From positions 62,001-126,000 of the forward strand of contig JAJTXY010000003.1 in assembly GCA_021463865.1 (NCBI GenBank): 64,000 nt of DNA, written 5' to 3'. The notes below the pieces were generated by a model. It saw nothing but the letters and a program-made list of their open reading frames with translations. It did not search any database and was not told where the DNA came from. Each line of letters begins with the position of its first letter. Position 1 is the stretch's first letter. The position numbers and the translations under genes were made by a program. This stretch comes from Anaerolineae bacterium (GTDB lineage Bacteria; Chloroflexota; Anaerolineae; Aggregatilineales; J027). Positions 37,467 through 48,880 of this stretch are shown here, in pieces.

Positions 37467-38108
37467 ATGACGATTCGAGTTCTAATCGCCGATGACCACG
37501 CCGTTGTAAGGCAAGGTCTCAAGATGTTTTTATCGCTTAATTCCGACTTCGAGATCATTGGTGAGGCTACCAACGGCGCGGAAGCCCTGCGTATGGCCCA
37601 TCAATTGAATCCTGATGTTGTGCTCATGGACTTGCTGATGCCGGAGATGGATGGCATCACTGCGACGGCTGCCATTCGGCGTGAACTGCCCGATACGGAA
37701 GTAATTGCCCTCACCAGCGTTTTAGAGGACAAATCCGTTACCGGGGCGATTCGGGCGGGGGCCATTGGTTATCTATTGAAAGACACCGAGTCGGATGAAT
37801 TGATTCGGGCCATCAAAGCTGCCGCCAATGGACAGGTACAGCTATCGCCCAAAGCCGCCGCCCGCCTCATGCGTGAAATCCGCACACCCGAAAGCCCGGA
37901 GGCACTGACTGACCGTGAAACCGAAGTGCTGCGTCTCTTGGCACAAGGCAAGGCCAACAAAGAAATCGCCGCCGAATTGGTGATTGGCGAAAAAACCGTC
38001 AAGACGCACGTCAGCAATATTTTGAGTAAACTGAATGTCAGCAGCCGCACCCAAGCTGCCCTCTATGCCGTCCGGATTGGATTGGTGGAGGAACTCGGTG
38101 AACAATAA
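37467..38108 (+). CDS. NarL/FixJ family response regulator
   Basis: Receiver IADDHAVVRQGL...VVLMDLLMPEMDG and LTDRETEVLRLLAQGKANKEIAAELVIGEKTVKTHVSNIL. Confidence 0.95.
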   Translation: MTIRVLIADDHAVVRQGLKMFLSLNSDFEIIGEATNGAEALRMAHQLNPDVVLMDLLMPEMDGITATAAIRRELPDTEVIALTSVLEDKSVTGAIRAGAIGYLLKDTESDELIRAIKAAANGQVQLSPKAAARLMREIRTPESPEALTDRETEVLRLLAQGKANKEIAAELVIGEKTVKTHVSNILSKLNVSSRTQAALYAVRIGLVEELGEQ

Positions 38109-38128
38109 ACCAATAGAGATATGCCACA

Positions 38129-40852
38129 ATGCAGCACCCACAGGTCAACCACGACGAGCTTGATATTCTCTACGACACCCTGCGTCACATCGCCCGTGCT
38201 TCCAATGCACACGAATTGCTCCTAGCCGCCAGCCGCTATGCACAGGAAAATGGCGCAATCTCGTGTGTATTGTTTTATGTCCACTATTCCCCGCGCCTGC
38301 ACTGGGAATTGGTCGAGACATGGATTGATGTAGGCGGGTTCTCGGCGGAAATCGGCGATAGATTCTATCCCGAACATCAAGCCATGATTGGGGTGCTTGA
38401 AAAACTACCTGATAAATTACTGCTTTTACCAGACATCGAAAATGAAGCCAATCTTGATGAGATTTCGCGGGATACTTATCGCAAGTATGAGATGAGAGCC
38501 AGCGCAGTGATGCCGCTGTGGAATCGCGGACAGTGGATTGGTACGCTGATGTTCAACTGGAATCATCCCTACCACTTCAGCGAACGCGACCAACGCATTT
38601 ACACCGCTCTGATCCAGCAAGCCGCGCCGATTATTGATTCCATCCGGGCCTATGCCGCTGAGGAAGAAGCCCGTAAAGAAAGCGAATTGCTCTATCGCAT
38701 CGGTGAAGGTATCAATGCGGCCATGACTTATCATGAGGTGGTAGAAGCGGTTGCCAAAGTGGATACCGAGTCACAGGCCGTCTATCTCTCGTTGTGGGAC
38801 AATCATGACGGCGATAGCAGTGATTATTTCGAAGTGTTGGGTGTCTTGCGTCAAGGGGATAATGACCGCATTCTCACCCCCGGTCAGCGTTTTACCCGTC
38901 AGATGTTCCCGCTTACGGATACAATGCGAGGATCATCCGTTTGGCTGTTTGAGGACATTGAAACCGACCCGCGTGTAGATGCCAGTTCAAAATTTATGCT
39001 AGAGCAAATTGGGACACGCGCCATGATTGCCACCGATTTGTACTATCATGAGCGTTGGTTGGGTGGCCTTGCTTTTCACGACTCCAAGCCGCGTACTTAT
39101 ACCCAAAGCCAAGTGAGACTTACCATCGGCATTGGGGAACTCGTATCAGCCGCCCTCGAACGCATCCGTCTGCAACAATTGACTGAAAATTCCCGTCGCC
39201 GCGCAGAGACATTGGCGGCGATGAATGCCGCCCTCTCACAAGCCAACAGCGAAGATGAAATCTTAGCGGCGATTGCGGCAGTCGCGGAACCGTATGGCGT
39301 GCAGATGTCCACCCTGTCCTATTCACAAATCAAAGAGGATGGCCTAATTGATAGTGTCACGCCAGTTGCTGTGCGCGGTTTGCAACTATCCGAAAAATCC
39401 CAAAGAACGTTAGCCAAAGTCCCCTATAGATTTGCAGACTACCCTTTGTTGAATTTGGCCTATCAGCAGCCTGATGCTCCCATCTTCATTGAGAACATCC
39501 ATACCGATGTACGGCCTGAAGTTCGGGCAGGCATTGATGAAGCGGGAATTTTTGGGTCATCGGCCCTCATCATCTTTCCCCTACAAATCGGCGATACATG
39601 GCAGGGAGTCGTTTTTATTGCGTGGTCAGCGCCACAGACGTTCTCCGAAGAAATTCGTATCTTGTTTACCGCCGTGCAGCCAGCCATCGCTGCGGTAGTC
39701 GCTCGCCGCCGCGCCTATCTAGCCGAACGTCAACGCGCTCATCAGCTAGAGACCGTCGCCAAAGTCAGCGCCGCCGCCGCCAGCATTCTCGATGTAGATG
39801 ATTTGCTGGATGCCGTTGCCGAATTAATGCGCATCAATTTTGAGAACTATCAGATGTCCATTTTCTTGATAGACCCACATGGCAACTATCTGCTCTCGAC
39901 TGCGCCAACCTATTCGATCCGGGCGACCCGACCCTTCCAAGTGATCGCCATCAACGATGAATATTCACCTATCGCCAAAGCCGCCCGTACCAAACAGGGG
40001 GTCATCGCCAACGATCCCCATCAACTGTCGCAAGTCAGCATTCAACCCAATGCAGGTACAGTTCGCTCTGAAATCGCCGTGCCGATGGTCGTGAATGAGC
40101 AATTAATTGGCGTCTTGGATGTCCAATCGTATGACGAGCATCTCACCAACTCCGATATTTGGGTAATGGCGACCCTTGCCGACCTAATTGCCGTCGCGCT
40201 GCAAAATGCCCGCCTCTATACCCAAGCGCAGGAACTGGCAATTGTGGAAGAACGCAGCCGCCTTGCCCACGAATTGCACGACTCGGTCTCACAAGCCCTC
40301 TATGGCATTGCATTGGGAACCCGTACCGCCCGAATGCTGCTCGATCAAGACCCCATGCGGGTGGCTGAACCACTAGATTATGTGCTGTCATTGGCCGATG
40401 GCGGTCTGAGCGAAATGCGGGCACTCATTTTTGACCTACGCCCCGAATCTCTTGAAGAAGAAGGGTTGCTGGTCGCGCTCAATAAACAAGCCGATGTGCT
40501 GCGTAACCGCCACAATATCGAGGTGGATATGCAATTTGAAGAAAGCATCCGCCTCAAATTGGAAGCCGAAGAAACGCTTTATCGCATCGCACGGGAAGCC
40601 CTTCATAATGTGGTGAAACACGCCCAAGCCACTCGTGTGAGCATCAAAGTAGAGTGCGTCATGACCAGTATCATCATGGAGATTACCGATAATGGGCGGG
40701 GGTTTGATCTAACCCATTCTTTCCCCGGTCATTTGGGGCTTCATTCCATGCGCGAGCGGGCTTTACGCTCACGCGGGATTTTTGATGTCAAAAGTGCGCC
40801 GGGGCGCGGCACAACGCTGCGAGTAACCTTGCCTCCGGACTGTCTTCGGTGA
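38129..40852 (+). CDS. Multi-GAF sensor histidine kinase (HisKA_3)
   Basis: LAHELHDSVSQALYGIALG, REALHNVVKHAQAT, EITDNGRGFDL, HLGLHSMRERA. Confidence 0.93.
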   Translation: MQHPQVNHDELDILYDTLRHIARASNAHELLLAASRYAQENGAISCVLFYVHYSPRLHWELVETWIDVGGFSAEIGDRFYPEHQAMIGVLEKLPDKLLLLPDIENEANLDEISRDTYRKYEMRASAVMPLWNRGQWIGTLMFNWNHPYHFSERDQRIYTALIQQAAPIIDSIRAYAAEEEARKESELLYRIGEGINAAMTYHEVVEAVAKVDTESQAVYLSLWDNHDGDSSDYFEVLGVLRQGDNDRILTPGQRFTRQMFPLTDTMRGSSVWLFEDIETDPRVDASSKFMLEQIGTRAMIATDLYYHERWLGGLAFHDSKPRTYTQSQVRLTIGIGELVSAALERIRLQQLTENSRRRAETLAAMNAALSQANSEDEILAAIAAVAEPYGVQMSTLSYSQIKEDGLIDSVTPVAVRGLQLSEKSQRTLAKVPYRFADYPLLNLAYQQPDAPIFIENIHTDVRPEVRAGIDEAGIFGSSALIIFPLQIGDTWQGVVFIAWSAPQTFSEEIRILFTAVQPAIAAVVARRRAYLAERQRAHQLETVAKVSAAAASILDVDDLLDAVAELMRINFENYQMSIFLIDPHGNYLLSTAPTYSIRATRPFQVIAINDEYSPIAKAARTKQGVIANDPHQLSQVSIQPNAGTVRSEIAVPMVVNEQLIGVLDVQSYDEHLTNSDIWVMATLADLIAVALQNARLYTQAQELAIVEERSRLAHELHDSVSQALYGIALGTRTARMLLDQDPMRVAEPLDYVLSLADGGLSEMRALIFDLRPESLEEEGLLVALNKQADVLRNRHNIEVDMQFEESIRLKLEAEETLYRIAREALHNVVKHAQATRVSIKVECVMTSIIMEITDNGRGFDLTHSFPGHLGLHSMRERALRSRGIFDVKSAPGRGTTLRVTLPPDCLR

Positions 40853-40943
40853 TTTGTGCCAAGAAAACTCCACCCCAGTTTGGCCGTCGCGCTATAATTA
40901 ACTTTTTATGGGAGTCCCAATTTCGATGAAAGGTTAAAAAAGC

Positions 40944-41534
40944 ATGGCGGTTCTTGCGCCTGTGGAAGAACTAAAAGCTCGTATATTGCGAGAAGGCAAA
41001 AATTTAGGCGAAGGCATCCTCAAAATTGACAGCATTTTAAATCATCAACTCCAAAGTGAATTGATTATGGCGTGCGGCGAAGAACTAGCCTCGCGTTTCC
41101 GTGACGCCCAGCCAACCCGTATCCTGACCGCCGAAGTTTCCGGCATCGCCCCCGCCCTCGCCACTGGTTTTGCCCTCAAAGTCCCGGTTGTCTATGCACG
41201 AAAGACCAAACCCGTTACCATGTTTGGCCCGATTTTCCTAGAAACCGCCCCCAGCCACACCAAAGGGATGGAGGTCAATTTGATGGTTGCCGCCGAATTT
41301 ATGCCGCAGGGGGAACGGGTACTGATTATTGACGACTTCCTCGCCTCTGGCAAAACCCTGCATAGTCTGATTCGCATTGTTCGCGCTGCGCAATCTACCC
41401 TCGTTGGGATTGGCTGTGTGGTCGAAAAAGAATTTGAAGGTGGACGGGCAGCCTTAGCCAAATATAATGTACCGATTGAAACCCTCGTCAATATTGTTTC
41501 GATGGATAATGGCAAGATTGTACTGGCAGATTGA
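40944..41534 (+). CDS. xpt: Xanthine phosphoribosyltransferase
   Basis: [45 protein letters not shown]. Confidence 0.9.
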   Translation: MAVLAPVEELKARILREGKNLGEGILKIDSILNHQLQSELIMACGEELASRFRDAQPTRILTAEVSGIAPALATGFALKVPVVYARKTKPVTMFGPIFLETAPSHTKGMEVNLMVAAEFMPQGERVLIIDDFLASGKTLHSLIRIVRAAQSTLVGIGCVVEKEFEGGRAALAKYNVPIETLVNIVSMDNGKIVLAD

Positions 41535-43120
41535 GAACCTTAAATTTGACAACCGTACCCACTAAAACCGATGATGCCCGTTTCGGTGGCATTGCTATTT
41601 TGGATTATGGCTCACAAACGACTCAGTTGATTGCCCGCCAAATCCGGGAACAGGGCGTCTACGCCTCGCTGTACCATTGGGATATGCCCGAAGATAAGAT
41701 ACGTGAATTTGCCCCCGCCGCGCTTGTCCTATCCGGTGGGCCAGATAGCGTCTATGGCGATCATGCCCCCACTTTGCCCAATTGGGTGCTGAAAAGCGGC
41801 CTGCCTGTGCTTGGTATTTGTTATGGGGCGCAGCTTTTGGCCTATGTTTTAGGTGGCAAAATTGTAGGGGAGGGCCACCGCGAATATGGTCATGCTGATT
41901 TAAATATTCGCAGTACGGATGATCCACTGTTTACGGACATCCCTGCCGCCTCAGCCGTGTGGATGAATCACGGGGATCGTATTGAATCCCCGCCGCCCGG
42001 TTTTGAGACACTCGGCAGCACCGATAATTCGCCGTATGCTGTTTTTGGTAATCCGCAGCGCCGCATTTATGGCGTGTTGTTCCATCCCGAAGTCCAACAT
42101 ACCGCTTTCGGTGGGGCGCTCCTCCGAAATTTTGCCGTCACTATCAGCCAGATTGAGCCACGCTGGACAACGGGCCTGATGGTGGAGCAGATGGTCGAAA
42201 ACGTGCGCCAACAGGTCGGCAACGGTCAGGTAGTGTTGGGTCTCAGCGGCGGGGTGGATTCATTGGTGGCGGCTACCGTCATTCACCGAGCCATCGGCGA
42301 CCAACTCACCTGCATTTTTGTCAACACGGGTCTGCTGCGGGCCGATGAACCCGAAGAAGTTGTCACCACCTTCCGCGCTATCAATGGGCCAAATTTGATT
42401 GCCGTTGATGCCACCGAGAAATTTTTGGATGCGTTGGCGGGCGTGACCGAGCCGGAACGCAAACGCAAAATCATCGGTGAACTGTTTGTGCGGATTTTTG
42501 AAGAAGAATCCAACAAGCTCCGTGATGTGCGGTTTCTAGCACAGGGCACCATCTACCCCGATGTCATTGAGTCCGCCGCCAAAGAACGCCCCGGCGCTCA
42601 TGTCATCAAGACCCATCACAATGTCGGTGGTCTACCGGATGACATGAAATTGGAATTGGTCGAGCCTTTACGTTATCTTTTTAAAGATGAAGTCCGGCGG
42701 GTCGGCATGGAATTGGGTCTACCGGAAGCGATGGTGTGGCGACAGCCTTTCCCCGGCCCCGGTTTGTCCATTCGCTGTCTAGGTGAAGTCACCTTTGAAC
42801 GGCTCGAAAAACTCCGCGCCGCCGATCTGATTTTTCGTCAAGAAATGGATAAATTGGGCCTCCTGCGCCAGACTGCCCAAGCCTATGCTGCCCTCCTGCC
42901 TGTCAAAAGTGTGGGCGTGATGGGCGACCAGCGTACCTATGCCGAAACGATTGTGCTGCGGGCCGTCACAACCGATAATTTTATGACCGCTGATTGGGCC
43001 AAGCTGCCCTATGAATTGTTGGGACGGGTCAGCAGCCGGATTGTGAACGAAGTCAAAGGGGTGAACCGCGTCGTCTATGATGTCACGACCAAACCCCCGG
43101 CGACGATTGAATGGGAATAG
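41531..43120 (+). CDS. guaA: GMP synthase (glutamine-hydrolysing), TTG start overlapping xpt stop
   Basis: [68 protein letters not shown]. Confidence 0.96.
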   Translation: MRTLNLTTVPTKTDDARFGGIAILDYGSQTTQLIARQIREQGVYASLYHWDMPEDKIREFAPAALVLSGGPDSVYGDHAPTLPNWVLKSGLPVLGICYGAQLLAYVLGGKIVGEGHREYGHADLNIRSTDDPLFTDIPAASAVWMNHGDRIESPPPGFETLGSTDNSPYAVFGNPQRRIYGVLFHPEVQHTAFGGALLRNFAVTISQIEPRWTTGLMVEQMVENVRQQVGNGQVVLGLSGGVDSLVAATVIHRAIGDQLTCIFVNTGLLRADEPEEVVTTFRAINGPNLIAVDATEKFLDALAGVTEPERKRKIIGELFVRIFEEESNKLRDVRFLAQGTIYPDVIESAAKERPGAHVIKTHHNVGGLPDDMKLELVEPLRYLFKDEVRRVGMELGLPEAMVWRQPFPGPGLSIRCLGEVTFERLEKLRAADLIFRQEMDKLGLLRQTAQAYAALLPVKSVGVMGDQRTYAETIVLRAVTTDNFMTADWAKLPYELLGRVSSRIVNEVKGVNRVVYDVTTKPPATIEWE

Positions 43121-44484
43121 CCATGCGACGAACGATGGTGTTGTGCGGTTTGATTCTAGCTCTCATCTTATCGGCTTGCGGCGGGGATGATGAAAAATCT
43201 GGCCGTCAACCCACCGCGACCAGTAGCGCCCCAAAAATAAGGGTGGTTGTTTCACAAGCACCGGTATTCGCCTTGCCTGACCGAGCCGCCGAAATCATCG
43301 TCAACCTGTTTGAGGGCGAAACCCGCCACATACTGGGCAAATCCGCGCCAGATGATGTGGGCACGACGTTTTACCAGATTGATTTAGGCAACCGCATAGG
43401 CTGGGTTTTGGAGTCGCAGGTGCAGGTGACAGGCGACATAAACAAAATCGCCCTTGTGGAAGTCACTATACCCACATCAACCCCAACCGCTACTCTTGAA
43501 AGTGCGACGGAAATAGCAACCGAGGCCTCTTCTACCCAGACATCCGGTGAAGTTACCGCCGTGATTAGTGTACCGCGTGCCATTGCTTTGACTGCCCCTT
43601 CGCGGGATGCTGACGAATTGACCACCCTTCTACAAGGGGAACAAGTCAAGGTGTTGCGTCAGACGCTACCCGATGCACTTGGCACAATTTTTTACGAAGT
43701 CGAATTGGGCACGCGGCGCGGTTGGGTGTTAAGTAGCCAAGTCGAAATCAGCGGCGATGTCAGCACGCTCGGCATTGCTTTTGTGCCAACCGCTTCACCG
43801 GAAACCATCGCGCAGGGTGTAACCAGCGTCCCGACCACCGCCGTACCTACTCGCACGCCAACTGCTACCATCGTGACACCTGCCAGCGCCGAACCCACGA
43901 CTCTACCCAACAATATTACCCCTTCAGCCAGTCCCGTGATCGCCAACGATAATCCTAGTATTCAAGTTGGCGAAGCACCCCCATTGACCCTAACCTTACC
44001 CGAAGGCTGGGATCAAGGGCATTTTGTGATGCCAGTGAGTGGTTCGTTGGGGAGTGGGAATGTCAATTTGAGCATTTACGAGGGCGCATTACCTGACGAC
44101 ATGAAGGGAACGATTTGGATTGTTTGGGGTGATTTTCCGCTGGTCATCAATATCCCCGATGTCAATCCCAATGGCACGGTTGATGGGGCGCTCTGGCCTA
44201 CCAGCATCCAATATCTGCGCGGCCTACTGTTTGCAGATTGTAACATCGGCCTCTACACCGATAACCGCCAAACTTATGACATGGGCGGCTACGAAGGGGA
44301 AGGTACGACCTTTTCGGCTGTCAGTTGTGAAGGTGGCGGAAGCGATATTGCGGGTTGGTGGGTCGGTGTACGTGTTAATCAACAGAACTTTCTGTTTTAC
44401 ATGGGCGTAGAACCTGTAGACCGAATCGCTGAGGGGCTTGGCCCTATGCAGGGGATTATTGACACCCTGCAATTTGCGAGCTAG
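43111..44484 (+). CDS. Lipoprotein with two SH3b-like domains
   Basis: Lipobox LILSAC; two [13 protein letters not shown]/[13 protein letters not shown]...[16 protein letters not shown] repeats. Confidence 0.8.
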   Translation: MGIAMRRTMVLCGLILALILSACGGDDEKSGRQPTATSSAPKIRVVVSQAPVFALPDRAAEIIVNLFEGETRHILGKSAPDDVGTTFYQIDLGNRIGWVLESQVQVTGDINKIALVEVTIPTSTPTATLESATEIATEASSTQTSGEVTAVISVPRAIALTAPSRDADELTTLLQGEQVKVLRQTLPDALGTIFYEVELGTRRGWVLSSQVEISGDVSTLGIAFVPTASPETIAQGVTSVPTTAVPTRTPTATIVTPASAEPTTLPNNITPSASPVIANDNPSIQVGEAPPLTLTLPEGWDQGHFVMPVSGSLGSGNVNLSIYEGALPDDMKGTIWIVWGDFPLVINIPDVNPNGTVDGALWPTSIQYLRGLLFADCNIGLYTDNRQTYDMGGYEGEGTTFSAVSCEGGGSDIAGWWVGVRVNQQNFLFYMGVEPVDRIAEGLGPMQGIIDTLQFAS

Positions 44485-44491
44485 CAGCAGC

Positions 44492-45430
44492 ATGACGAAA
44501 TTTCTATCGGGGCTAGGCCTGTTCTTGGCAGCACTCCTAATTGTAAGCGGTGCCCCAGCTAATGCGTCACCCCAAAGCGAAAGCCATGCCTCAGTGGTAC
44601 AGGAATTTGAATGGATTCGACAGGGGCAGGTCGGCATTTTACATTTATCGGGCGAAGGGATACAATGGGCCTATGCGAAGTTTATGAGGCAAACCTTCCT
44701 GTTTTTCCCCGACCCGCGCTGTGGCGAGAAGTGCGCTGACCAAATTGCTGTGTTGTCCGCGCCCATGACCGCGACCCTCGAATTTCACCCTTTGACCGTA
44801 AAGGTGTATTATGAAAATGGCAGTGATGAAACAATCGAAGACAGCATTCGGGTCGCATATGGTGAATTTGGGGAGGAAGAACTCATCCTGCCAGCAGACT
44901 TAGTGCCCTTGTTGGAGCCAGAGGTCACAGATCGGGAAAATGCCTTTTTGCGCAGCCTGTTAAGCAATTTTCGCCCCGAACAAGACTGGATGAATAGCGG
45001 CTTCAAATTGCCTCGTGAGGGTTATTATGTGTCCATTTATGGCACATGGCGCACCTTCAATGGAGGCAGTCGCTGGTATCGCCATTCTGGGGTGGATTAC
45101 CCGATGCCAACAGGTACACCTATCCAAGCCGCCGCCGATGGCCGAGTCGCTTATGTAGGCACGCTTGCCATACGCGGCAACTACATCGTGCTCGATCATG
45201 GTTGGGGTATCTTCACCGGATACGCCCATGCGTCGGAAATAGTTGTAGAAGTTGGGGATGTGGTACTACAAAATGAAATCATAGGCGCTGTGGGCAACAC
45301 AGGACGCAGTACCGGGCCGCATTTGCACTTTGAAATCGGCGTTGGGGGAGTATGGGTCAACCCACTGGTTGGGGTTCCGCTGTTCAATCAAATCCGAATG
45401 GAGCAGAGTAATGGAAGTGAACAAGATTGA
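44492..45430 (+). CDS. M23 family metallopeptidase (secreted)
   Basis: Signal peptide; YRHSGVDYPMPTGTPIQAAADGRV...GPHLHFEI. Confidence 0.92.
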   Translation: MTKFLSGLGLFLAALLIVSGAPANASPQSESHASVVQEFEWIRQGQVGILHLSGEGIQWAYAKFMRQTFLFFPDPRCGEKCADQIAVLSAPMTATLEFHPLTVKVYYENGSDETIEDSIRVAYGEFGEEELILPADLVPLLEPEVTDRENAFLRSLLSNFRPEQDWMNSGFKLPREGYYVSIYGTWRTFNGGSRWYRHSGVDYPMPTGTPIQAAADGRVAYVGTLAIRGNYIVLDHGWGIFTGYAHASEIVVEVGDVVLQNEIIGAVGNTGRSTGPHLHFEIGVGGVWVNPLVGVPLFNQIRMEQSNGSEQD

Positions 45431-46400
45431 GGATGTAAAGGTAGGGTTGGCGAAGCAGAACTATATCGCCACCGATGAGATTTCGACAGTCGTCTTTCTG
45501 ATGGAAAAACTTGGCAAACCCGCATTGGTCGAAGGGCCTGCCGGAGTGGGTAAAACCGAACTCGCCAAAGCATGGGCCAAAGCCAGCGGTAAACGTTTGA
45601 TTCGCCTGCAATGTTATGAAGGCTTGGACGAAAGCAAAGCTCTCTATGAGTGGGAATATGCCAAGCAGATGCTCTATACCCAACTCCTGCGTGACAAACT
45701 CCAAGACCTGCTGCATGATGCGGCTTCATTGGTCGAGGCCGCCGACAAACTGGCTGCTGAGGAAGATGTCTTTTTCTCAGAGCGATTTTTGCTGCCGCGT
45801 CCTCTGTTGAGTGCGATTACCGCGCCGGAACCCGTTGTGCTGTTGATTGACGAAATTGACCGCGCCGATGCCGAATTTGAAGCATTTTTGCTGGAAGTCC
45901 TCAGCGATTTCCAAGTGACCGTACCGGAACTCGGCACGATTAGCGCCGTACATCAACCGATTGTGCTGCTCACCAGCAACAACACCCGTGAACTTTCGGA
46001 GGCTCTCAAGCGCCGCTGTCTTTATCTCTTCACCGATTACCCGACCTATAACGCAGAATTGGCAATTGTCCGGCTAAAAGTGCCTGAATTGAAAGAAAAA
46101 CTGGCCCAGCAGGCCGTCGAATTTGTGCAAAATTTGCGCCAGATGGATCTGAAAAAATCACCCAGCGTATCGGAAACCCTCGACTGGGCCAAAGCCCTCA
46201 TGATGTTAAACGCCGATCTGTTGGATGAAAAGACGCTGGAAACCACCCTAACCGTTTTGCTTAAACACGAATCCGATGTGCAGAAAGCCAAACGTGCCCT
46301 GCGGCGTGGTGGAGTTGGTGGCAGCAGTGGTGGCGGGGCCGCAGGGCGTGGGCGTGATGATGCCGCGCAACGCCGCCGAAGTGGTGGATGGGATCGGTAA
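45411..46400 (+). CDS. MoxR-like AAA+ ATPase
   Basis: VEGPAGVGKTELAKAWA, VVLLIDEIDRAD, TSNNTRELSEALKRRCLY. Confidence 0.93.
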   Translation: MEVNKIEDVKVGLAKQNYIATDEISTVVFLMEKLGKPALVEGPAGVGKTELAKAWAKASGKRLIRLQCYEGLDESKALYEWEYAKQMLYTQLLRDKLQDLLHDAASLVEAADKLAAEEDVFFSERFLLPRPLLSAITAPEPVVLLIDEIDRADAEFEAFLLEVLSDFQVTVPELGTISAVHQPIVLLTSNNTRELSEALKRRCLYLFTDYPTYNAELAIVRLKVPELKEKLAQQAVEFVQNLRQMDLKKSPSVSETLDWAKALMMLNADLLDEKTLETTLTVLLKHESDVQKAKRALRRGGVGGSSGGGAAGRGRDDAAQRRRSGGWDR

Positions 46401-46402
46401 AA

Positions 46403-46993
46403 ATGCCCGACCAGCGTGAATTGCATAAAGTGGCATGGGAGACCCTCTCACGTACTGACGTATTCGATGCCTCTCCGTGGCTACACGTCTATCGAGAGCA
46501 CGTCCGAATGCCCAACGGGGTTGAGATTCCCGACTTTTATCACGTCCACATGGATGATTACAGCATGACCTTTGCCCTGACCGATGACGGACGGGTCGCA
46601 ATGGTGGAAATGTATAAACAGGGCACGCGGCAGGTCATGTTAGAACTCCCTGCTGGCGTCATTGAACACGATGAATTAACGAACGTACTTGAAGCCGCCA
46701 AACGTGAACTATTAGAGGAAACAGGCATGGTCGCCACTCATTGGACGCCACTTGGCAAATTCAGCATGGACAGCAATCATGGCTGTGGTTGGATGCACGC
46801 CTATCTCGCAACCGGGGCAGTCCAGCAGCAGAGCCAAGATTTGGACGAAACCGAATTGTTGGTGGCCCATCTGATTCCATTAGAAGAGGTGCGCCAAATG
46901 TGGATGAGTGGCAAAATTAATGGCATCTCGTCTGCCGCACTCATTGGTTTGGCGCTGGCCCATCTAGAGAAATTGAAATCGGATCAATCATGA
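46403..46993 (+). CDS. NUDIX hydrolase (ADP-ribose pyrophosphatase-like)
   Basis: ELPAGVIEHDELTNVLEAAKRELLEETGM Nudix box. Confidence 0.92.
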   Translation: MPDQRELHKVAWETLSRTDVFDASPWLHVYREHVRMPNGVEIPDFYHVHMDDYSMTFALTDDGRVAMVEMYKQGTRQVMLELPAGVIEHDELTNVLEAAKRELLEETGMVATHWTPLGKFSMDSNHGCGWMHAYLATGAVQQQSQDLDETELLVAHLIPLEEVRQMWMSGKINGISSAALIGLALAHLEKLKSDQS

Positions 46994-47325
46994 CGGAATC
47001 TAAAGAACCTCCAAAACCGAATATCCCAGCCATCAAAAAATGCCCGCGTTGTGGGTCGAATATCCTGCTCGGTGATACCAAATGTTCCAACTGTGGCTAT
47101 AACGTCACCAGCGCTGCCGATACTTTGCGGGCTACCAGTCCCACGTTTATCGCGGTGGTCTGTTTGTTTATCGGGGCGGCTTTGATGCTGGCCTCGACGG
47201 GTATGGACGACCTGATGCAGTTCATTTTTCTGGCGGGGGGCTTTGCGATTGCAATTGGTGGTGGGGTCTACATGGCGCTCAATATACTCATAACTGACCC
47301 CAAACGCCGCCGCAAAAAGTTGTAA
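46990..47325 (+). CDS. Zinc-ribbon protein with two TM helices
   Basis: KKCPRCGSNILLGDTKCSNCGYNV followed by hydrophobic helices. Confidence 0.8.
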   Translation: MTESKEPPKPNIPAIKKCPRCGSNILLGDTKCSNCGYNVTSAADTLRATSPTFIAVVCLFIGAALMLASTGMDDLMQFIFLAGGFAIAIGGGVYMALNILITDPKRRRKKL

Positions 47326-47437
47326 TGGTCAATTTGGGTAATCGTAGAGGCGTGGTCTCGGACCCGCCCAAATTCTGTATTTCTGTATGAGACATCCCCA
47401 TCGTCCGTTCGAATAGCAGGGTTGGGAAGGAATAGAC

Positions 47438-48820
47438 ATGGATAGGCGAACGGTAGAATTTATACGGGCTTTACGTGCATCGGGGGTACGAATCTCGATT
47501 GCGGAAAGCGAAGACGCCATGTATGCGGTGGATGCAGTTGGCATCCAAAATCGTGAGGAATTTCGCGCCAGTCTGCGGGCCACCCTTGTCAAAGAACAGA
47601 AAGACGTTCGCATCTTTGACTTTTTCTTTCCGCTGTTTTTCGACACCAATGCCCCGCCGATGTGGGACATGAACCAGCAGTTGACCCCCGATCAACAAGA
47701 GATGCTCCAACAATCACTCCAGTCCTTGATGGGGGATATGGAAGCCCTCAAACAGTTGTTGCAGCAGTTAATGGAAGGCAAGCAGTTTAGCCAAGAGCAG
47801 CTTGACCAAATGGCGCAGCAGGCTGGTTTGGAGGGCGCATATCAAATGTATCAACAGCGCTATTTCAGCCGCCAGATGGAACGCCAGATGGGTATGGATC
47901 AACTGCGTGAACTGATTGAAATGTTGATGGAAGAACTGCGCGAGATGGGTATGAGCGAAAAGGCCATCGCAGAAATCCGCGAAATGCTAGAAGAAAATAT
48001 CGGGGCACTGCGCGAACAAATCCAGAATTACGTTGGTCAAAATATCGCCCAACAGCTTTCCGAGCAAGAGCGCGAACCCGTGCGAAATGTCGAAGATTTG
48101 CCTTTCCAGCACCTTTCTGATGAAGAAGCCGACAAAGTGCGTGACGAAATGCGCCGATTGGCTGCCCGCCTCCGCAGTCGTGCTTCACTCCGCCAAAAAC
48201 GCGCCAAGAGTGGGGAGCTTGATCCCAAGAGTACCATTCGCGCCAATCTGAAATATGGGGGCATCCCGTTAGAGCTACGCCATCGTACCCATCATGTCAA
48301 ACCCAAGCTGGTCGTTATTTGTGACCTCAGCGGTTCGATGCGCCACATGTCGGAATTTATGCTGACCTTGACCTATATGCTGCAAGATTTGGTCAAGAAG
48401 GCCCGGTCATTCATTTTCATTTCTGATATGGTCGAAGTCACCGACCACTTTAAGGAACTGCGCCCCGACATCGCTGTTGAAAAAGTGCTGACCGAAAATC
48501 CGCGCGGCTATTACACCACCGATCTCGGTGGCAGCCTTGAAACCTTCTGCCAAACCCATATGGACAGCGTAGACACCAAAACCACGATTATCATTGTGGG
48601 GGATGGACGTAACAACAATCTAAACCCGCGCACTGACCTTGCCCAACAACTGGCCCGTAAATCACGCCGCTGCATCTGGTTCTGCCCCGAACCGGAGCAT
48701 ATGTGGGGGACAGGCGACAGCGACATGCACCTATATGCTCAAGTCGCCAATGGGGTCTATTTGGTGCGTAACCTGCGTGAACTCAGCCTCGCCATTGATA
48801 ACATTTTGGTGGATGGTTGA
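47438..48820 (+). CDS. VWA domain (CoxE-like) protein
   Basis: VVICDLSGSMRHMSEFM MIDAS; IIIVGDGRNNNLNPRTDLAQQLARKSRRCIWFCPEPE. Confidence 0.9.
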   Translation: MDRRTVEFIRALRASGVRISIAESEDAMYAVDAVGIQNREEFRASLRATLVKEQKDVRIFDFFFPLFFDTNAPPMWDMNQQLTPDQQEMLQQSLQSLMGDMEALKQLLQQLMEGKQFSQEQLDQMAQQAGLEGAYQMYQQRYFSRQMERQMGMDQLRELIEMLMEELREMGMSEKAIAEIREMLEENIGALREQIQNYVGQNIAQQLSEQEREPVRNVEDLPFQHLSDEEADKVRDEMRRLAARLRSRASLRQKRAKSGELDPKSTIRANLKYGGIPLELRHRTHHVKPKLVVICDLSGSMRHMSEFMLTLTYMLQDLVKKARSFIFISDMVEVTDHFKELRPDIAVEKVLTENPRGYYTTDLGGSLETFCQTHMDSVDTKTTIIIVGDGRNNNLNPRTDLAQQLARKSRRCIWFCPEPEHMWGTGDSDMHLYAQVANGVYLVRNLRELSLAIDNILVDG

Positions 48821-48832
48821 AATCACTTTTTG

Positions 48833-48863
48833 GGGTGAATCCTGTGATTCGCCCTCCTTTTTT
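48833..48863 (+). terminator. Intrinsic terminator
   Basis: GGGTGAATC-CTGT-GATTCGCCC then TCCTTTTTT. Confidence 0.88.
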
Positions 48864-48880
48864 CTATAGAAGGGCCTATC

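Noticed and set aside
40853-40943. Possible purine riboswitch upstream of xpt-guaA (TATGGGAGTCCC)
   Set aside because: The conserved purine-riboswitch core and three-way junction could not be recognised; only a short resemblance.
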